NCBI GenBank assembly: GCA_958298945.1
Contig: OY282606.1
Coordinates: 57,177,920 to 57,241,919, forward strand
Source of the DNA: Atherix ibis
Lineage: Eukaryota > Arthropoda > Insecta > Diptera > Athericidae
Length of the DNA: 64,000 bases
Direction: 5' to 3'
Within the stretch, counting starts at the first letter, position 1. Each line of letters opens with the position of its first letter. This document shows, piece by piece, positions 53,070 to 64,000 of this stretch. The notes beneath the pieces were generated by a model. It saw nothing but the letters and a program-made list of their open reading frames with translations. It did no database searches and had not been told where the DNA came from. Made by a program: the position numbers and the translations under genes.

Positions 53070-55660
53070 GAGGGACTTGCAAGGTCACAGAGGTTTGTCT
53101 ACCGATTCTTTTGACTTTGCAGCTATAACGACGAGTGTTTCTGTGTTGTTGCAAATTTTTCGAGTTGTAGATTATGTAAGCCAAATTTGTGAAAAGCCCT
53201 AAAAATAAACTTCTAAATAAAAGAAAAATTGCTTGGACTATTACTTACCATTTATTGTAAAACTGACTAAATGATGTATATCATTCCCAAAGTCATACTA
53301 CCGACCTTAGATTAAAGAATACCTGGATAGACCCCTACGTCAGATTTCCGTATATTTATACCCAATTTTCTGGCTTAATTATTGCAGAGGCGGCGAGAAA
53401 TCGTAACGCTTGCATACTTTTGTGTAGATTTTTTTTACTAATAATAATGTTTTTTACTAAATAATAATGTTTTCATTCGTTTTTTGAGAATATTAGTTGT
53501 TAATTATATAAGTAAAAAAAAACATAATTGTTTTGATATAATCAAATAACTTACAATTTATATTTTTTAATGCTCTTTCACTTTAGAATTCTGTTCAAAT
53601 ACATAATATATAGTGATATAAATAAAAATCTACTTGTTTACGCATAAATGACACCACATATGAAAATGGTAATCGCATACTGATTGGCCCAAGTTTAAAA
53701 TTGGCCCCCAATGATTTACGCCGCTTCTGTTATTTTACATGTATGTGCGTTCTACGAATGTATTGTCAACAAAATTCAGCCTATGAATGCTTTTTAAATA
53801 ATTAAAATGTCATAACAAAGAGTACTTACAATATTTTATACAGACAAATAATTGTCGGAGACCAATTTCAATAAAAAAAAAAGATCCTTTAAGAAGATTC
53901 AGAAACTTTGTCCAAATTTGCCATGCTCAATTTGAATTTTTTCTTAAATATCTTTTCTACACGTATTAATGAAAAAGTTAATTTAAATTGTGATCAAAAA
54001 AACAATTTGTTTACTATGCAAAATATCAATCCGGCTTGTCCGATTTTCTAATATTTTCAATTAATAATAATCAAATTTTATACATTTATTACTTAAAAGC
54101 TTTTATTCCCACTTAAACAAAAAGAAGACATTTTTGTTCAGTCTATGAAAATATATCATTTGAGAGAATGTAACGAAAAATATTAACAAGAAAGCTTATT
54201 AATGGGTTTACAGAAGTCATCGATACGGATTCAATGTCCAGGCACCGCAGCCTACTGAGCTTGATTTCATTCGCAACGGGGCAATTCATGAAGTCATCGT
54301 TGGACAAGCTACGGAATCGTTTATCCTTATATATGGGGATCAAGATTTCCCCCCGAACGCAATGTTCTAAAATATAGAATCGAACGAATGAATGTGATGA
54401 AGCTATTTTGTAAAAGCCACATTTAGTATAACGAAAATAGGGGCTGTCATTTGATCAAAGACACACTTTTTTTTAAATTTTTTTATAGAATATTTTGTTT
54501 TTGTAAGTATATTTTTGGAATAAACTTTGTGTGGGGCTTTTGCTGTATTGTCTGTATTCATAATAATAATCATTCAAAATACTACCCAAATTCTATGCAA
54601 CCGTTCAGAAGCAGATATGCCATTCAAAGCCAATTAGTGGTAAATCTTGTCTAATAGGCATTTTGGCAAAAACAAAAACTCAAATCCAACTTATGCCAAA
54701 AAATGATAATAGTAATATGTGAAAGTTTAAGAACTCCATTTTGGAAGTAAATCTAACCTCAAGGAATGTTTTTTTAACAATAAGTTGTTGTCAGTCAAAT
54801 AAAGAAAGTTTAATGTCGCAAGCTCATTTTATTTTGTCCACAAATACTGCCGCTTCTTCATATTTTTCTTTGTCTTTTATGTTACTTCGCCCGTCTTCTT
54901 CTCTTATAGCTGCTCCCCACATTGATTTATTGAGGATCCGTCTTTGGCTCCAACTGTAGTAAAAAGTTAAATTTTTTGCCAAAATCGCATTGTTTTTTTA
55001 CTAATTTTTTTTAATAGAGCTGTATACGCGGCAGTAGCAGCAACAACCGCATATGGTACGATTGACTACAAAGCTTGTTGATTAGCGCCACTTTCATTCC
55101 TCACTCACCGAAACGATTACTCTTTCACTTAGATTGTCGGCTTTTTATTGGCCCAGTTTTACATTTAATCATCCATATGCCTCTTGATATAATCAACAAC
55201 GGATTGTAAGTTTTTCTCCTTCTATGCATTCAAAGAAGAAAAAAATTTCGAAAAGCATTTTCTTTGGGGCCAAATCTAATTTGGATAAGATTTTTTCCTT
55301 AATTGCAATTAACGACTTGCTCAAAACATTTCCATTTTTTTCGGTTTTTTCTCTCTTTTTTTTTTGTTTAGAGTGCAATTTAACAATTTTCCGTATTAAA
55401 TTTCACTTGTAATTAAATCATTTAAGACTTTTCTTAAGGGGATCTTTTCTAAAATAACTTTTATCCAAAATAGGAGAGACCAATAAAAAATAGATGGTTC
55501 AGTTTTATAAAAAAAATTATTTCATTTAAGTGAATGGCGCAAAGTTTTCTTTGTCAATAAAATCGATTCCAAAGCTTACTCTATGCACTACATTAATGAG
55601 TTAAATGTTGACATACTTCGACTTTAATAATAATTTCTAAATGGAAGTATAAGCATAGCT
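53070..55660. other. AT-rich intergenic DNA
   Basis: About 2.6 kb with no supported gene. It contains an AATAATGTTTTTTACTA tandem duplication near 53440-53470. The minus-strand piece 54343-54143 shares a short pattern with 41000-40870. A weak minus-strand stretch near 54960-54820 (MWGAAIREEDGR...) has no known match. Confidence 0.45.
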
Positions 55661-55667
55661 TGATTTT

Positions 55668-57435
55668 GTTGTTGTTGTCGTTTGTAAGGTTCCTTTAGAC
55701 ATGTGCCAGGGGATACTTGATAGCGCCACGACCATGGGGCCCTTTGGCGCCTTCATAGTACGTGTGGGAAGTTATCTGAGAGAGACTGATTTGTGGTTAG
55801 TAGTATAAAATATTTTGTTATATTATGTGTATGTGGAGCATAATATTAAATAGGGGACTAGGGAATGGAGTTGTTCGGCCCAGCAGCTCCATAATGGCAG
55901 GAATTCTTCACGCGAAGTAATTCTGGGTTATGTGGCATTCATGTAGAATATGGATGATAGTGAAATGGGTGTCGCGGGATTGGTATAAGGGGTAATTGGT
56001 GTTGCCAAAAAGGAAGTTATAAATAAGATCAGTATGTGAAATCCGGATTCTGATGGGCTTCTGCGCCCAGAATTTCGGTATGGATGTACTATGTTGAATA
56101 GACTGGTTTATTGGTGGTTATCAAATGAATCGACAAAAATGTGTCGCTATTGGTCCAGTCATCGTGTCTGCGGATGGCTAATAGTGTTAGTTGCCATTCT
56201 GTGAGTAAACGAGGCATATTGGGAATGACTGTGATCACTTGTCGACGGAGTGTTTCTTCAGCCAACTTTTCAACACTTTCATTGCCCACAATTCCCACAT
56301 GCCCCGGCACCCATTGCAACTCGACTCTCCTATTGCTAAGTAGGCTATGACGAATTGCGCTAAGTTCTGGGTCACTCGATGGAGCCACAAATGGCTTTAA
56401 GGCCGGCAAGGATGTCGCTAAAAATCAAAAAAGTTGAACGACCGAATAAGATGTCAGCGGCGGCATCAGTGAATAACAGTCGATGATCTTTTAATCCGTC
56501 CAACTGTTCAACGAAAAGTTTCGTATATGTGGACTGAACAGTACTAGGCTTCTTAAACCTGTCAAGAGAAGCAGTCACTTTCAACTTTAGTCCCAATCTG
56601 GGTTTCCAATCTGGGTGTGGAAGGGAAGTTTAGAAAACTAGGGGGAGGATGGAGTAATTGCTTTCAAGGTGGTATATTAATTAGGATAGCGATGATGAAA
56701 TCCTTTTTGAACTTGGGGAGATTATAATGTTTTTGATTAAAGTGTGGAGGAGGTCATTTGTATGGAGTCCAACGGTTTCTATCAGTATGGATTCCAACGG
56801 TTTACCGCTGCTTCGACTAGCTTTTTCCCTGCTATTGGCACAGTGACACATATAGTGAGGAAATAGAGTAAGGTTCCGTCCAAAAGGGTGTTGGTTATTC
56901 TAATTGCTTCACATTGTCTTACATTACTTTTGTTGCTGACTAAAACTTCAACCATTCGGGGGATGGTGTTAATTTTGTCAACAGCTTTGTTAATCTGAAG
57001 ATTCCATTTTCCTACACGGGCAATGGAGATACCCAAAATTTTCATGCAATCTTTTGGGTGGTGCACAGTGACGAATCAGATACACTACAATTTTTTTCTG
57101 CAAACTTGAAGGCAAGGTGGGTTTATGCTGCTCCAAGTGTTGATGTTGCGGATGGTGTTCTTAGTTTGATGTTGAAGATCAGTACCAGATACAAGTACAA
57201 AAATATTGTCAGCATATATACAATGGTTGAAGGATGATAGAAGGTGGGAAAGGAAGAGAATATATATGTGGGATGCCGTTTTCCATTTCGCGTTTTGACG
57301 AAAAATGACAGTTGGCGCGTATCGTGAAGGTTCTACCAGTTATGTAGGAACGTAGAAGTTCTAAATTTTGCAGAGTCTACTCCCCACTCTGCCAGTTTTA
57401 AGAGTACCCTGTGTGGGCAAATTCAGTCGTCAATA
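55668..57435 (-). mobile_element. RNase-H LINE copy E
   Basis: Minus-strand copy. It has an (AAC)n tail (55668-55685), a full 3' UTR, RNase H (56600-56089, including FTDAAADILFGRST and WVPGHVGIVGNES), the RT-RNase H connector (57066-56640; KINTIPRMVEVLVSN, IRITNTLLDGTLLYFLTICV) and an RT piece with the catalytic box changed to IYADNIFVLVSGTD (about 57220-57180). A further RT segment (57435-57260) follows after a short gap. It is 5' truncated. This is the only copy here that still spans the catalytic-box-to-RNase-H interval. Confidence 0.8.
56089..56600 (-). pseudogene. RNase H domain of LINE copy E
   Basis: The reading starts with RLLFTDAAADILFGRST (first acidic residue of RNase H; 56500-56440). 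It continues in another frame with ALKPFVAPSSDPELSAIRHS, LLSNRRVELQWVPGHVGIVG, NESVEKLAEETLRRQ and VITVIPNMPRLLTEWQ (56409-56089, 106 open codons). WVPGHVGIxGNE is the strongest RNase H motif in the window; the usual AD after GNES is VE. The middle part that would carry the second acidic residue is disrupted. RNase H would remove RNA from the cDNA hybrid. Confidence 0.8.
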
Positions 57436-57910
57436 CAGCTCGATTTTTATCAACGCAGACTGAAGTGGGGCAAAACTTTATCTGAACAGCGCCAATTTTG
57501 TTGAACTAAAAGCACGGTCCGATCAGGTCAGTTTCTGAAGTTCGCAGAATTGGGTATAAATTCGAAATTGGTTCGGCGAACTTAACTTACAGCAGTTCGA
57601 AATTACTGATTAGTTAAGATCAGAATATTTAGCGAAAATGTTGACCTTTAATGGTTCGTTGTTTATTATTAATAATAATATAAATAAAATTAAATTTAAA
57701 AAATCTTGCAATTATTTTTGAATCTGCGCAGAGCGACACCTGGCTGTGCTTAGCACTACTAAAACGGAATACCGTTGAATTTTCAAATGTCAGCAAATGT
57801 TTATATTAACAATGAATGAAAGAGCAGCGCTGTGGAATTAGTAAATGGCATTCTTGCATAATTGTAAGTATAACTTATAGCAAAGAATAATTAAATAAAT
57901 TTACTATTAA
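57436..57910. other. Unannotated spacer
   Basis: Somewhat GC-richer patches at 57440-57620 and 57720-57800. A small GAAGTTCGC...GCGAACTTAA inverted pair lies near 57538-57585. No domain is recognised. Confidence 0.35.
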
Positions 57911-58000
57911 TAATTGAATATTCTATCGAATATATTATTTTTCTTTTTTAATACAAAGAAAAATATTGTAATACAATATATTCGATAGAATAATCAATTA
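57911..58000. repeat. Hairpin-forming inverted repeat (26-bp arms)
   Basis: Arms 57911-57936 and 57975-58000 pair at 25 of 26 positions (ATTCTATCGAATATATT and complement). The 38-base loop itself contains TTTTTCTTT/AAAGAAAAA pairing, so the whole 90 bases can fold into one long hairpin. Candidate small foldback element or precursor-like hairpin. Confidence 0.7.
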
Positions 58001-58094
58001 TACAATACCTTCTAGTATATATAACAAATGTTGTTTAATTACAAAAGCGATTCAACTGGTATAACTGATAGCGATCTGGCAACACTGTGGAATT

Positions 58095-58317
58095 CCCCCT
58101 TCACATATCTGTACGTTGCCCGGTAACTTGCGACCATACAGAGCGTGACAAGTGAAGTTGTAGTGCAGTTTAATGTCGTAGTGCGTTTCAAAAAATGGAA
58201 CAGCGAAATTTAGAGCAGCAATGTGCTATCAAATTTTGTGTTTTTTATAAGATATGTACGACTACATATATTGTAACAAACATATATTTTTAAAAGGAAC
58301 ACATTGACAAGATAGTA
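58095..58317 (+). pseudogene. mar-B copy 2, 5' part
   Basis: The leader CCCGGTAACTTGCGACC and GTAGTGCGTTTC phrases precede an ATG at 58194 with EQRNLEQQCAIKFCVF, parallel to the start of mar-B copy 1 (1433: KQSNLEQ, stop, CD). About 40 codons of recognisable N-terminus remain before Jockey-like 3' sequence appears at about 58318. Confidence 0.5.
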
Positions 58318-58460
58318 TGACGAAGGAGTAAACACTTATGGATGTTTCTCTGTCTGGCACGATTATTTAAAAGAAAAAAATAAATACGACGAGACCATTG
58401 CCTTTTTAGATGTCGTTGGATATTTATTAGGTGGGTTATAATGGGGACGCAGACAGCAAT
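58318..58460 (-). mobile_element. Jockey-like LINE 3'-end remnant inside mar-B copy 2
   Basis: GACGAAGGAGTAAACACTTA and GAGACCATTGCCTTTTTAGA parallel, in the same order and spacing, the 3' ends of copies H, I and J (GGAGTAAACACCCATCGG; GGCCATTGCCTCTTAAGTC). The element is minus-oriented and the match fades after about 140 bp. It suggests an old Jockey-like insertion into this mariner. Confidence 0.4.
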
Positions 58461-58885
58461 GAAATGATTTGTAATGGATTGGATTCAAGATTGTAGCCAT
58501 TGGATTCGGGATGAGTTGGAACGCTTTGTCGAACTTAAAAGTTCAAGTCTGTACGTCCAAATTGGCTTCAGTACTTTATTGTAAGCTAGCACTTTGCTAC
58601 CGATTGTTAGATCTCGTATCTAAGAATCGCAGCAACTGCTTGGGACGTCGATTCTTTTTAGTTCCGTATGTGAGAAATTTTGTGTTAGGCTTTTTTTTGT
58701 ATGCCATCAAATTTTTATATGTGTGCGCGAAATTGACTTACGAACAGTTGAGACGAGCCAATGGGAAACATTTTTTTATCAGGAGCACAAGTTTTTCGGT
58801 TGCATAATAAACCCATGAAGCAGTGGTAGATAAAACTTTTGGTAGGAAAAATGAATTTTTAAAGCTCATCCAGGCATTCGTATTT
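58461..58885. other. Unidentified sequence with a 98-codon open stretch
   Basis: The plus-strand open stretch 58511-58807 is hydrophobic and basic and matches neither mariner nor Jockey-like proteins. It could be the decayed remainder of the Jockey-like insertion or host sequence. I assign no function. Confidence 0.2.
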
Positions 58886-58889
58886 ACGT

Positions 58890-59060
58890 TATCTAAGTCC
58901 CGCTGTTGCTTTTTTGTTCTCCAAGATCAAAAAACTATCGATAACATCTAAAGGATTGTAGCCATGCAACTGAAGGCGATTCAAGTTGAAATCTTCCAGC
59001 TCTGCTACGAAGAGTGAAAATAATCCAAGGGATTATAGAGGATAACATGGATGTATAAAA
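58890..59060 (+). pseudogene. mar-B copy 2, transposase C-terminus
   Basis: The frame reads CCFFVLQDQKTIDNI, a stop, RIVAMQLKAIQVEIFQLCYE, then E and a stop. It matches the end of mariner transposases (DFFLF, the inter-helix, L-K-A-I-P-V-E-x-F-Q-x-C-Y-E-E-W) and the 3' piece of mar-B copy 1 (PVEAFQHCFEEWK). The final tryptophan has become a stop. Confidence 0.65.
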
Positions 59061-60200
59061 ATAAAATAAAATTGTTTCAAAAACTCAGTTTCATTAATTT
59101 TCTATACATGATTAAATGATTTTCGATATAAATCGAGAGTATTTTTTGTGTGTTTTATTCATTTTAACTTAAAACATATATATTTTAAAAATATTTAAAA
59201 TATTATTTTAAAAATACTTAAAATATATTTTAAATATTTTTAAAATACTAAAGCCTTTTAGCAACAAGTGTCATTTATAATTCTATATATTTTCCATAGA
59301 ATATGTATCAATTTGTTAAGCACAGCTTATGTTGGATGTAAAAGAACATTTTGAACACCTGTAATTCTATACAAAAATACTGAAATCACTTATATTGTGA
59401 TCCTTTGAGTTGTTATACTATCTATACCTGCACTGTACTACGTGCGTAAGTTTTTCTTCAGAGATGTGTTAATTTTCACCTCAAGTTTTTGACAGTTTTT
59501 CTCAGCTAGAATATATATTATTTAATTTTTTTTTCTTGAGAATTACATAGGATAACACCAATGTCACTACTACACTTCTAACGTATGACTTTTGTAAAAT
59601 TTTCTTTTAATTAATTTTTAATAAAATAATAACCATTAATAATTATAAAATTATTTTATTTTCTTGCAAATAACGAAATTTATATATAAAAAAATAAATG
59701 TTTAACTAAAATAATAGGCATCCAAAATTATTTTTGTAGACCAGTTAAATTAATTAATTAAAAGGAACAACTACTACTGGTTGATTAAAAAATTTAATTA
59801 ATTAAAAAATATTTAAGAATAAGTCAAGCTTGAATTTTCTAAAAATAAACTAAGAAAATTTATTCGGAACAGTCAGTGTTTAACAGGAAATCAACAAGCA
59901 TCAAAAGTAATTATTTTTGCCATTTACCAATAAAAGTTCGTGTAAAACGTGGCAAAATAGAGATTTAATTAATGGCAAATAGTAAAATGTAATTTTGTCT
60001 ATTCAAATGCAATTTACGTTGGTTATGAAGTTTCATTTTTCGTGAAAAAAATTCTTGTGCAGCCATTTTTTATGATAATACAATATAAAATAGGATGTTG
60101 CAAATTTATGGTGTTAAAGAATTTTTTTTTAAAAAACTGAAAATATCGTCGTGGAAATACCACAAATATATTGCAATACACATAGTAGATTTAAATCTAA
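59061..60200. other. AT-rich intergenic DNA
   Basis: Includes a TATATTTTAAAAATATTTAA-type self-complementary AT block at 59170-59250. No gene recognised. Confidence 0.45.
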
Positions 60201-60205
60201 ATCAC

Positions 60206-60838
60206 AATAAAGTGGCATTAAATACCCATCGTCGTTTTTCCAGCTAACGAGAGTTAGAAAATTCTAATAAATATTAGTGTCACAATTTTTTTTTAGTCTC
60301 CGGTGAGTGCTTTTGGATAGGGTAAATAGATGAAAGTTCTCTAACGAGTGAGATGTCATGATTGGGTTAACGGAAAGGTCCTGAAACAAATTAAACGTTA
60401 AGATCAAGATCTATTCTGTTACTACGAACATAAACGGAGGTGTGGTGGAGATTCTAAGATTGGAAGGACTAGCTGCAATAGGATTGGGACATTTGGTTAA
60501 ATTAAAAAGTTCAGCTCCCATAGGACTAAATAGCTTTTAAAATTGTCTTGTATATACATCAGACGTTTACTATTTATTGTTGGTAATGCCTATTAGTTGC
60601 AACTCTTTTTAGTCTAGTTTCTGGGTTTCTGGTTCCTTCTTCTTGTCTAGATGAAATGAACGCACTACTATTCATCTCGTGTAAATTGTGGATACGGAAT
60701 TGGAAATTATTGGAAGCCATGTCAGGATTTATGATGTTACTACTAATAGTAGTGAATGCATTAATGGATGAATTCTTTCCTGAAAGGATTTTTGATGTTA
60801 CTACTAATAGTAGTGAATGCACTTACTTCTTGACGTAA
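60206..60838 (-). mobile_element. Jockey-like LINE copy J, 3' part (interrupted)
   Basis: The minus-strand 3' UTR aligns with H and I (TTAAATACCCATCGTCG at 60217; CTCCGGTGAGTGCTTTTGG; GGAAGCCATGTCAGGATTT at 60711). It proceeds to the point corresponding to the YADD-box downstream helix. A 27-bp phrase GATGTTACTACTAATAGTAG is duplicated at 60733 and 60792. R1-like element N follows, and the same Jockey-like copy resumes at about 62165. Confidence 0.65.
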
Positions 60839-60839
60839 G

Positions 60840-62135
60840 AAGTGCGGATTGAATGTTCTCTGTGGAGCACGAAAGTGAGAAGTGCCCCAGGATTAGATGG
60901 CGTGACTGGTCAAATGATGAGAAGTGTTTGGCGGACTATTCTCGCACATTTAATTAGCCTATACGGTGAATGCCTGGAGAGTGATGTATTTCCGAATGAA
61001 TGGAAATTAGTGTACGCGCGTTTCGGACCCCAACCGCCTATAATCGAATGTTGGGCGGCCTACTGGGCGCGAAAAAACCCCTTAACAACATACAAGGAAG
61101 TACGTTACCTTGGAGTAAAGGTTGGAGAGAGTTTCTTATAGGAGAAATTCCATGGGACCTGAAGGTGGAGGTGCTGCGTGGAACTATTCACTACCATCTA
61201 CGGCGGGGTATCCCGCTTGCTGGTTCTCCGGTTATGAATGAAGAGGTTCAGGATTTTAGTCCACGCCAGCGGAGTTCATTTGTCCTAAAAAGAATGTATG
61301 CAATTTGGCAACGTCGATGGGATGAGAGTGTGAATGGCAGATGGACGCACATGTTCATTTCGAATACCTTGAGTATTTACTCACGAGACATGGCAGAATA
61401 AATGGGTTCCTGTACGGGCGTGAACTGGCTACGGAGGCTAGATGCCCTTGTGGGGCGGCAGAGGAGAGTGCCAAGCACCTTTTCATTGAGTGTGGCCTGT
61501 ATGGGGATTTGCGTGACCTAGATGTTTGTGGAATTGTAGTGAATGATGATAGTGTGGATGTGAGTGGAGTGTTGGGTGTCAGAGAGCGAATTGAATGCTT
61601 TAATGGATTTTCCGTGGCACTTTTTGAGAGGAAAGCGAGAATGGTTCGTGAATGAGTGTGTAAATGGCACGCAAGGTGGTTACGACCGGGTGAAAGACCA
61701 AGGTCGATTCCGGTTGTACTTTCGGGTTTTGGCGAACCCGCGTAACTGAGCTGGTTTAGTGGTGCCTAGGAATTGACAAGATTCCTTGCCGTTGCTCAAT
61801 GAGCGGAGTTCAAACCGAAGTACTCTTAAAACAAAAATTGGTACTACGGGAGTCGCATGACCCATGGTGTTAAAACACACTGTGCCCGACAATGGTGAAG
61901 CATTTAGACAGCAACGTAGTACCTGTGGTTGATACCCATATCGAGGGTACAATCTACGGACCGTTGGTGGGAGATACTGGTAATTATCTCGGGCGCTGCC
62001 ACTGCTTATGACAGTAGAGGTTTAGATAGTCCTCGCCACTAACAGTTGGCGTAATCAGCTTGTAACTGTTTACTGACTGTAAACTTCCAGTAATGGTGAA
62101 GCTTCGATTGAGTGTAACTCAATCCCTATGGTTAA
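60840..62135 (+). mobile_element. R1-like LINE copy N
   Basis: Plus-strand R1-clade copy with the furthest-reaching coding remnant: an RT N-terminal piece, then after a deletion the ORF2 C-terminus, zinc knuckle and the shared 3' UTR. Its 3' UTR stops at AACTCAATCCCTATGG (about 62130), about 60 bp short of the family's AAGTCACGTT end. The junction with the flanking Jockey-like copy is therefore not a clean insertion end. Confidence 0.75.
60842..61655 (+). pseudogene. R1-like LINE ORF2 remnant (copy N)
   Basis: Frame 2 (60842-61141) shows SAPGLDGVTGQMMRSVWRTI, ECLESDVFPNEWK (start of RT) and, past a deletion, EVRYLGVKVGESFL, the RT thumb signature. Frame 1 (61000-61401) continues with LIGEIPWDLKVEVLRGTIHY, LRRGIPLAGSPVMNEEVQDF and YAIWQRRWDESVNGRWTHMF. 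Frame 2 (61341-61655) gives LYGRELATEARCPCGAAEES and AKHLFIECGLYGDLRDL. The zinc knuckle C-x-C...H-x4-C is intact. RT motifs A to D including the catalytic box are deleted. Confidence 0.8.
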
Positions 62136-62164
62136 TATTACTGATAGTATGGCCATTTAAATTG

Positions 62165-62320
62165 TATAAGTGGCAACGATAGAATCAAAATGGGCTGTCA
62201 TGACTATAAATATTATATAAAATGGGATCAAGGAAACTGCCTTGTGGAACTTCAGATGAAAGTGGATATATGTCATTAAGTCCATGCTACTTGGAAATGA
62301 CGTTAAATTTATAAGATAGT
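62165..62320 (-). mobile_element. Jockey-like LINE copy J, 5' remainder after N
   Basis: ATAAGTGGCAACGATAG, then CTATAAATATTATATAAAAT and GGAAACTGCCTTGTGGAAC align with 38624-38720 of copy I (minus strand: NIYTRDIP, VPQGS). This continues the copy seen up to 60838. Confidence 0.65.
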
Positions 62321-64000
62321 ATTAGAAAATATTTATTTAAAATTAAATTAGAAAATATAACAACCGTTGTAATTAGTGCAAACAGAACATGACATCTTAA
62401 CATGTCACCTTTATCAAACCAAATATTAAATATATCAAACAAAAATATTGCCAAAGAAATTTGTTGTTTTGTAATAAAAAAATAAAAATCGAACACAACT
62501 TGAATTATATAAAAAAAAATGCTCTCATTTAAAAAAATAATGAAAGAATTTCATTTATATTTTTAGTAATTGACCTATTGTCAAATCAATTTAATATTTA
62601 CACTTTGTTAGTAATAAAATATAATTCAATAACTGGCAAAATATATTATAAATAGTTCACCCACTCATTCAGAAATTTTTCATCCTCCAAAAAGAGGAGA
62701 CGCACAAGTGTTGGAATAACAATCAACAGTGCTACATCGTAACTCTCTAAAGGGATCTGCTTCCTACAGATTGAAACAAAAACTATAACTTACTGATTAT
62801 CTGAGTTCTGTTACATGGCACTACACACAATCAAGAGAATTTTTAAAAAACTAAGGTCACCACACTATTTAACTTGTATTAGATTGTTTATAAAAAATTC
62901 GGTTAGATCCTCTCTCAAATTAAAAGCTCCTGAATGAGAATATTTGAAATAGTTGTCTTTATATTATACGAAGTTGAAGATCTCGCCTCTCAATAACATT
63001 TTCTATTTGGTATTAAAACCAGTTTTGGCAAACTACTTTTCAAGAGCATATGTGTATTTCTTCAAGCTTGCGTACTCCAATTGAATAGCGAATGATATTC
63101 GGATAAAGGCAAATTCTAAGTCAATAATTAATAGTATTGATAATTGTGCTTTTTTTGTTATTTTTAATATTGTTAACCGAAGCAAACTCTTACTTAGAAG
63201 AAAATTATTGTTTTTTATTACTGAATTGTGGAATATGGTATATTGTGATCACAACATATCAAATTATGCTTTTATTCAATGTTTGTTGGGAGTTTTCTGT
63301 TTTTTTTTCTTCAATATTTTGAAGAGCATACCATGTATCTGTGTACAATAAGTGCTTCACCCCACACAGCGATCACAAAATCATGACTACGAGACCATGA
63401 AGAATTTATCACTTGATAGTTGAGACCATCAGTCAAGTCATGGTCGCCTGATGTTTTAGCTTTAGTTTCATTTAGTCAGAGTCACATGTTTGTTCCCTTT
63501 TTTCCGAACACTCCTCTCATTCCAACAGAAACTATGTTGCGTATGCTACAACCTTTGAATGCTTCAGTAGAGTTTGATTTCAAAATTTTTTTAACATTTT
63601 TAAGTATAATTTTTTTTAAATTTTTTATAATATGATAAGAAAGCCAACTAATAATACACTATGTTAGCACATGTGTGTCTTAGATGCCATTAGATCTAAT
63701 GGGCTTAAAAAATTCAATATTAATGTAGGCATTAACGTTATTTCTGGTAATTTAATTTTATATAGAACGAAAAACAAATGCTCTCAAATAGAGAATATTT
63801 CTGAATCTTAAATTTTAGTGGTTGGGATCAGTCTTGTATGAGTTAGTGTCAAAAATGTATCCAATTTGAGAAAGAAAATAATCTTTGGATTTTAGATGAT
63901 TTAAGTTATCTGTTTATAATATTCATTTTATGGCTAAAGAATTTTAACAAAAATAATATCACATAAATAAGAATATATCTGGCAAAATGATTATTGGTAA
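62321..64000. other. AT-rich intergenic DNA
   Basis: About 1.7 kb with no supported gene. The open stretches are short and low-complexity. Confidence 0.5.

Noticed and set aside
55193..55412. Two overlapping antisense ORFs around 55.2-55.4 kb
   Set aside because: Driven by poly-A/T runs and simple lysine/phenylalanine composition.

Overview
This window is AT-rich eukaryotic DNA, most likely from an insect and probably a fly. It looks like a gene-poor intergenic or heterochromatin-like stretch. I find no host gene I can recognise, no intact tRNA, rRNA or other RNA gene, and no prokaryotic operon structure. The coding potential is almost entirely broken transposable elements: DD34D mariner transposases, four groups of non-LTR retrotransposons (LINEs) and one tRNA-derived SINE family. 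The organism call rests on that mix (mariner, I-group LINEs with an RNase H domain and an (AAC)n tail, Jockey-like and R1-like LINEs, a (CAAA)n-tailed SINE) and on the base composition. The species is not identifiable by eye.

Layout. 1-5.4 kb: a decayed mariner (mar-B) split by an antisense RNase-H LINE (copy A), then empty AT-rich DNA. 5.5-8.6 kb: a 200-bp unclassified repeat, an RTE-like LINE 3' end, RNase-H LINE copy C and three SINEs in tandem. 9.8-14.8 kb: a transposase relic, mariner mar-A1, RNase-H LINE copy B, a Jockey-like fragment, a SINE and the second unclassified repeat. 17-21 kb: mar-A2, then an antisense RNase-H LINE (G) split by R1-like element K. 23.8-29.5 kb: Jockey-like copy H, a mariner fragment (mar-F) and mar-C. 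31-33.3 kb: mar-A3 and mar-D. 34-40.3 kb: an old LINE relic (O) and the best preserved Jockey-like copy (I). 42.9-50.5 kb: RTE-like pieces around RNase-H LINE D, a SINE split by R1-like L, RNase-H LINE F and an inverted R1-like pair (M). 51.9-53.1 kb: mar-E, the best preserved mariner. 55.7-62.3 kb: RNase-H LINE E, a second mar-B copy, and Jockey-like J split by R1-like N. The rest is AT-rich spacer with a few strong hairpins.

How the pieces relate. The informative signal is nesting and shared damage. LINE A sits in a mariner with a 10-bp target duplication, and the mariner reading frame resumes on the far side. R1-like L sits in the anticodon-arm region of a SINE with an exact 17-bp duplication. 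R1-like K sits in LINE G with a diverged 17-19-bp duplication. Two mar-A copies share one 5' deletion, and LINEs A and B share two deletions, so already defective copies were still being multiplied. I did not find a coherent new multi-gene system. The R1-like insertion sites, the SINE trimer and the inverted R1-like pair are the observations most worth following.
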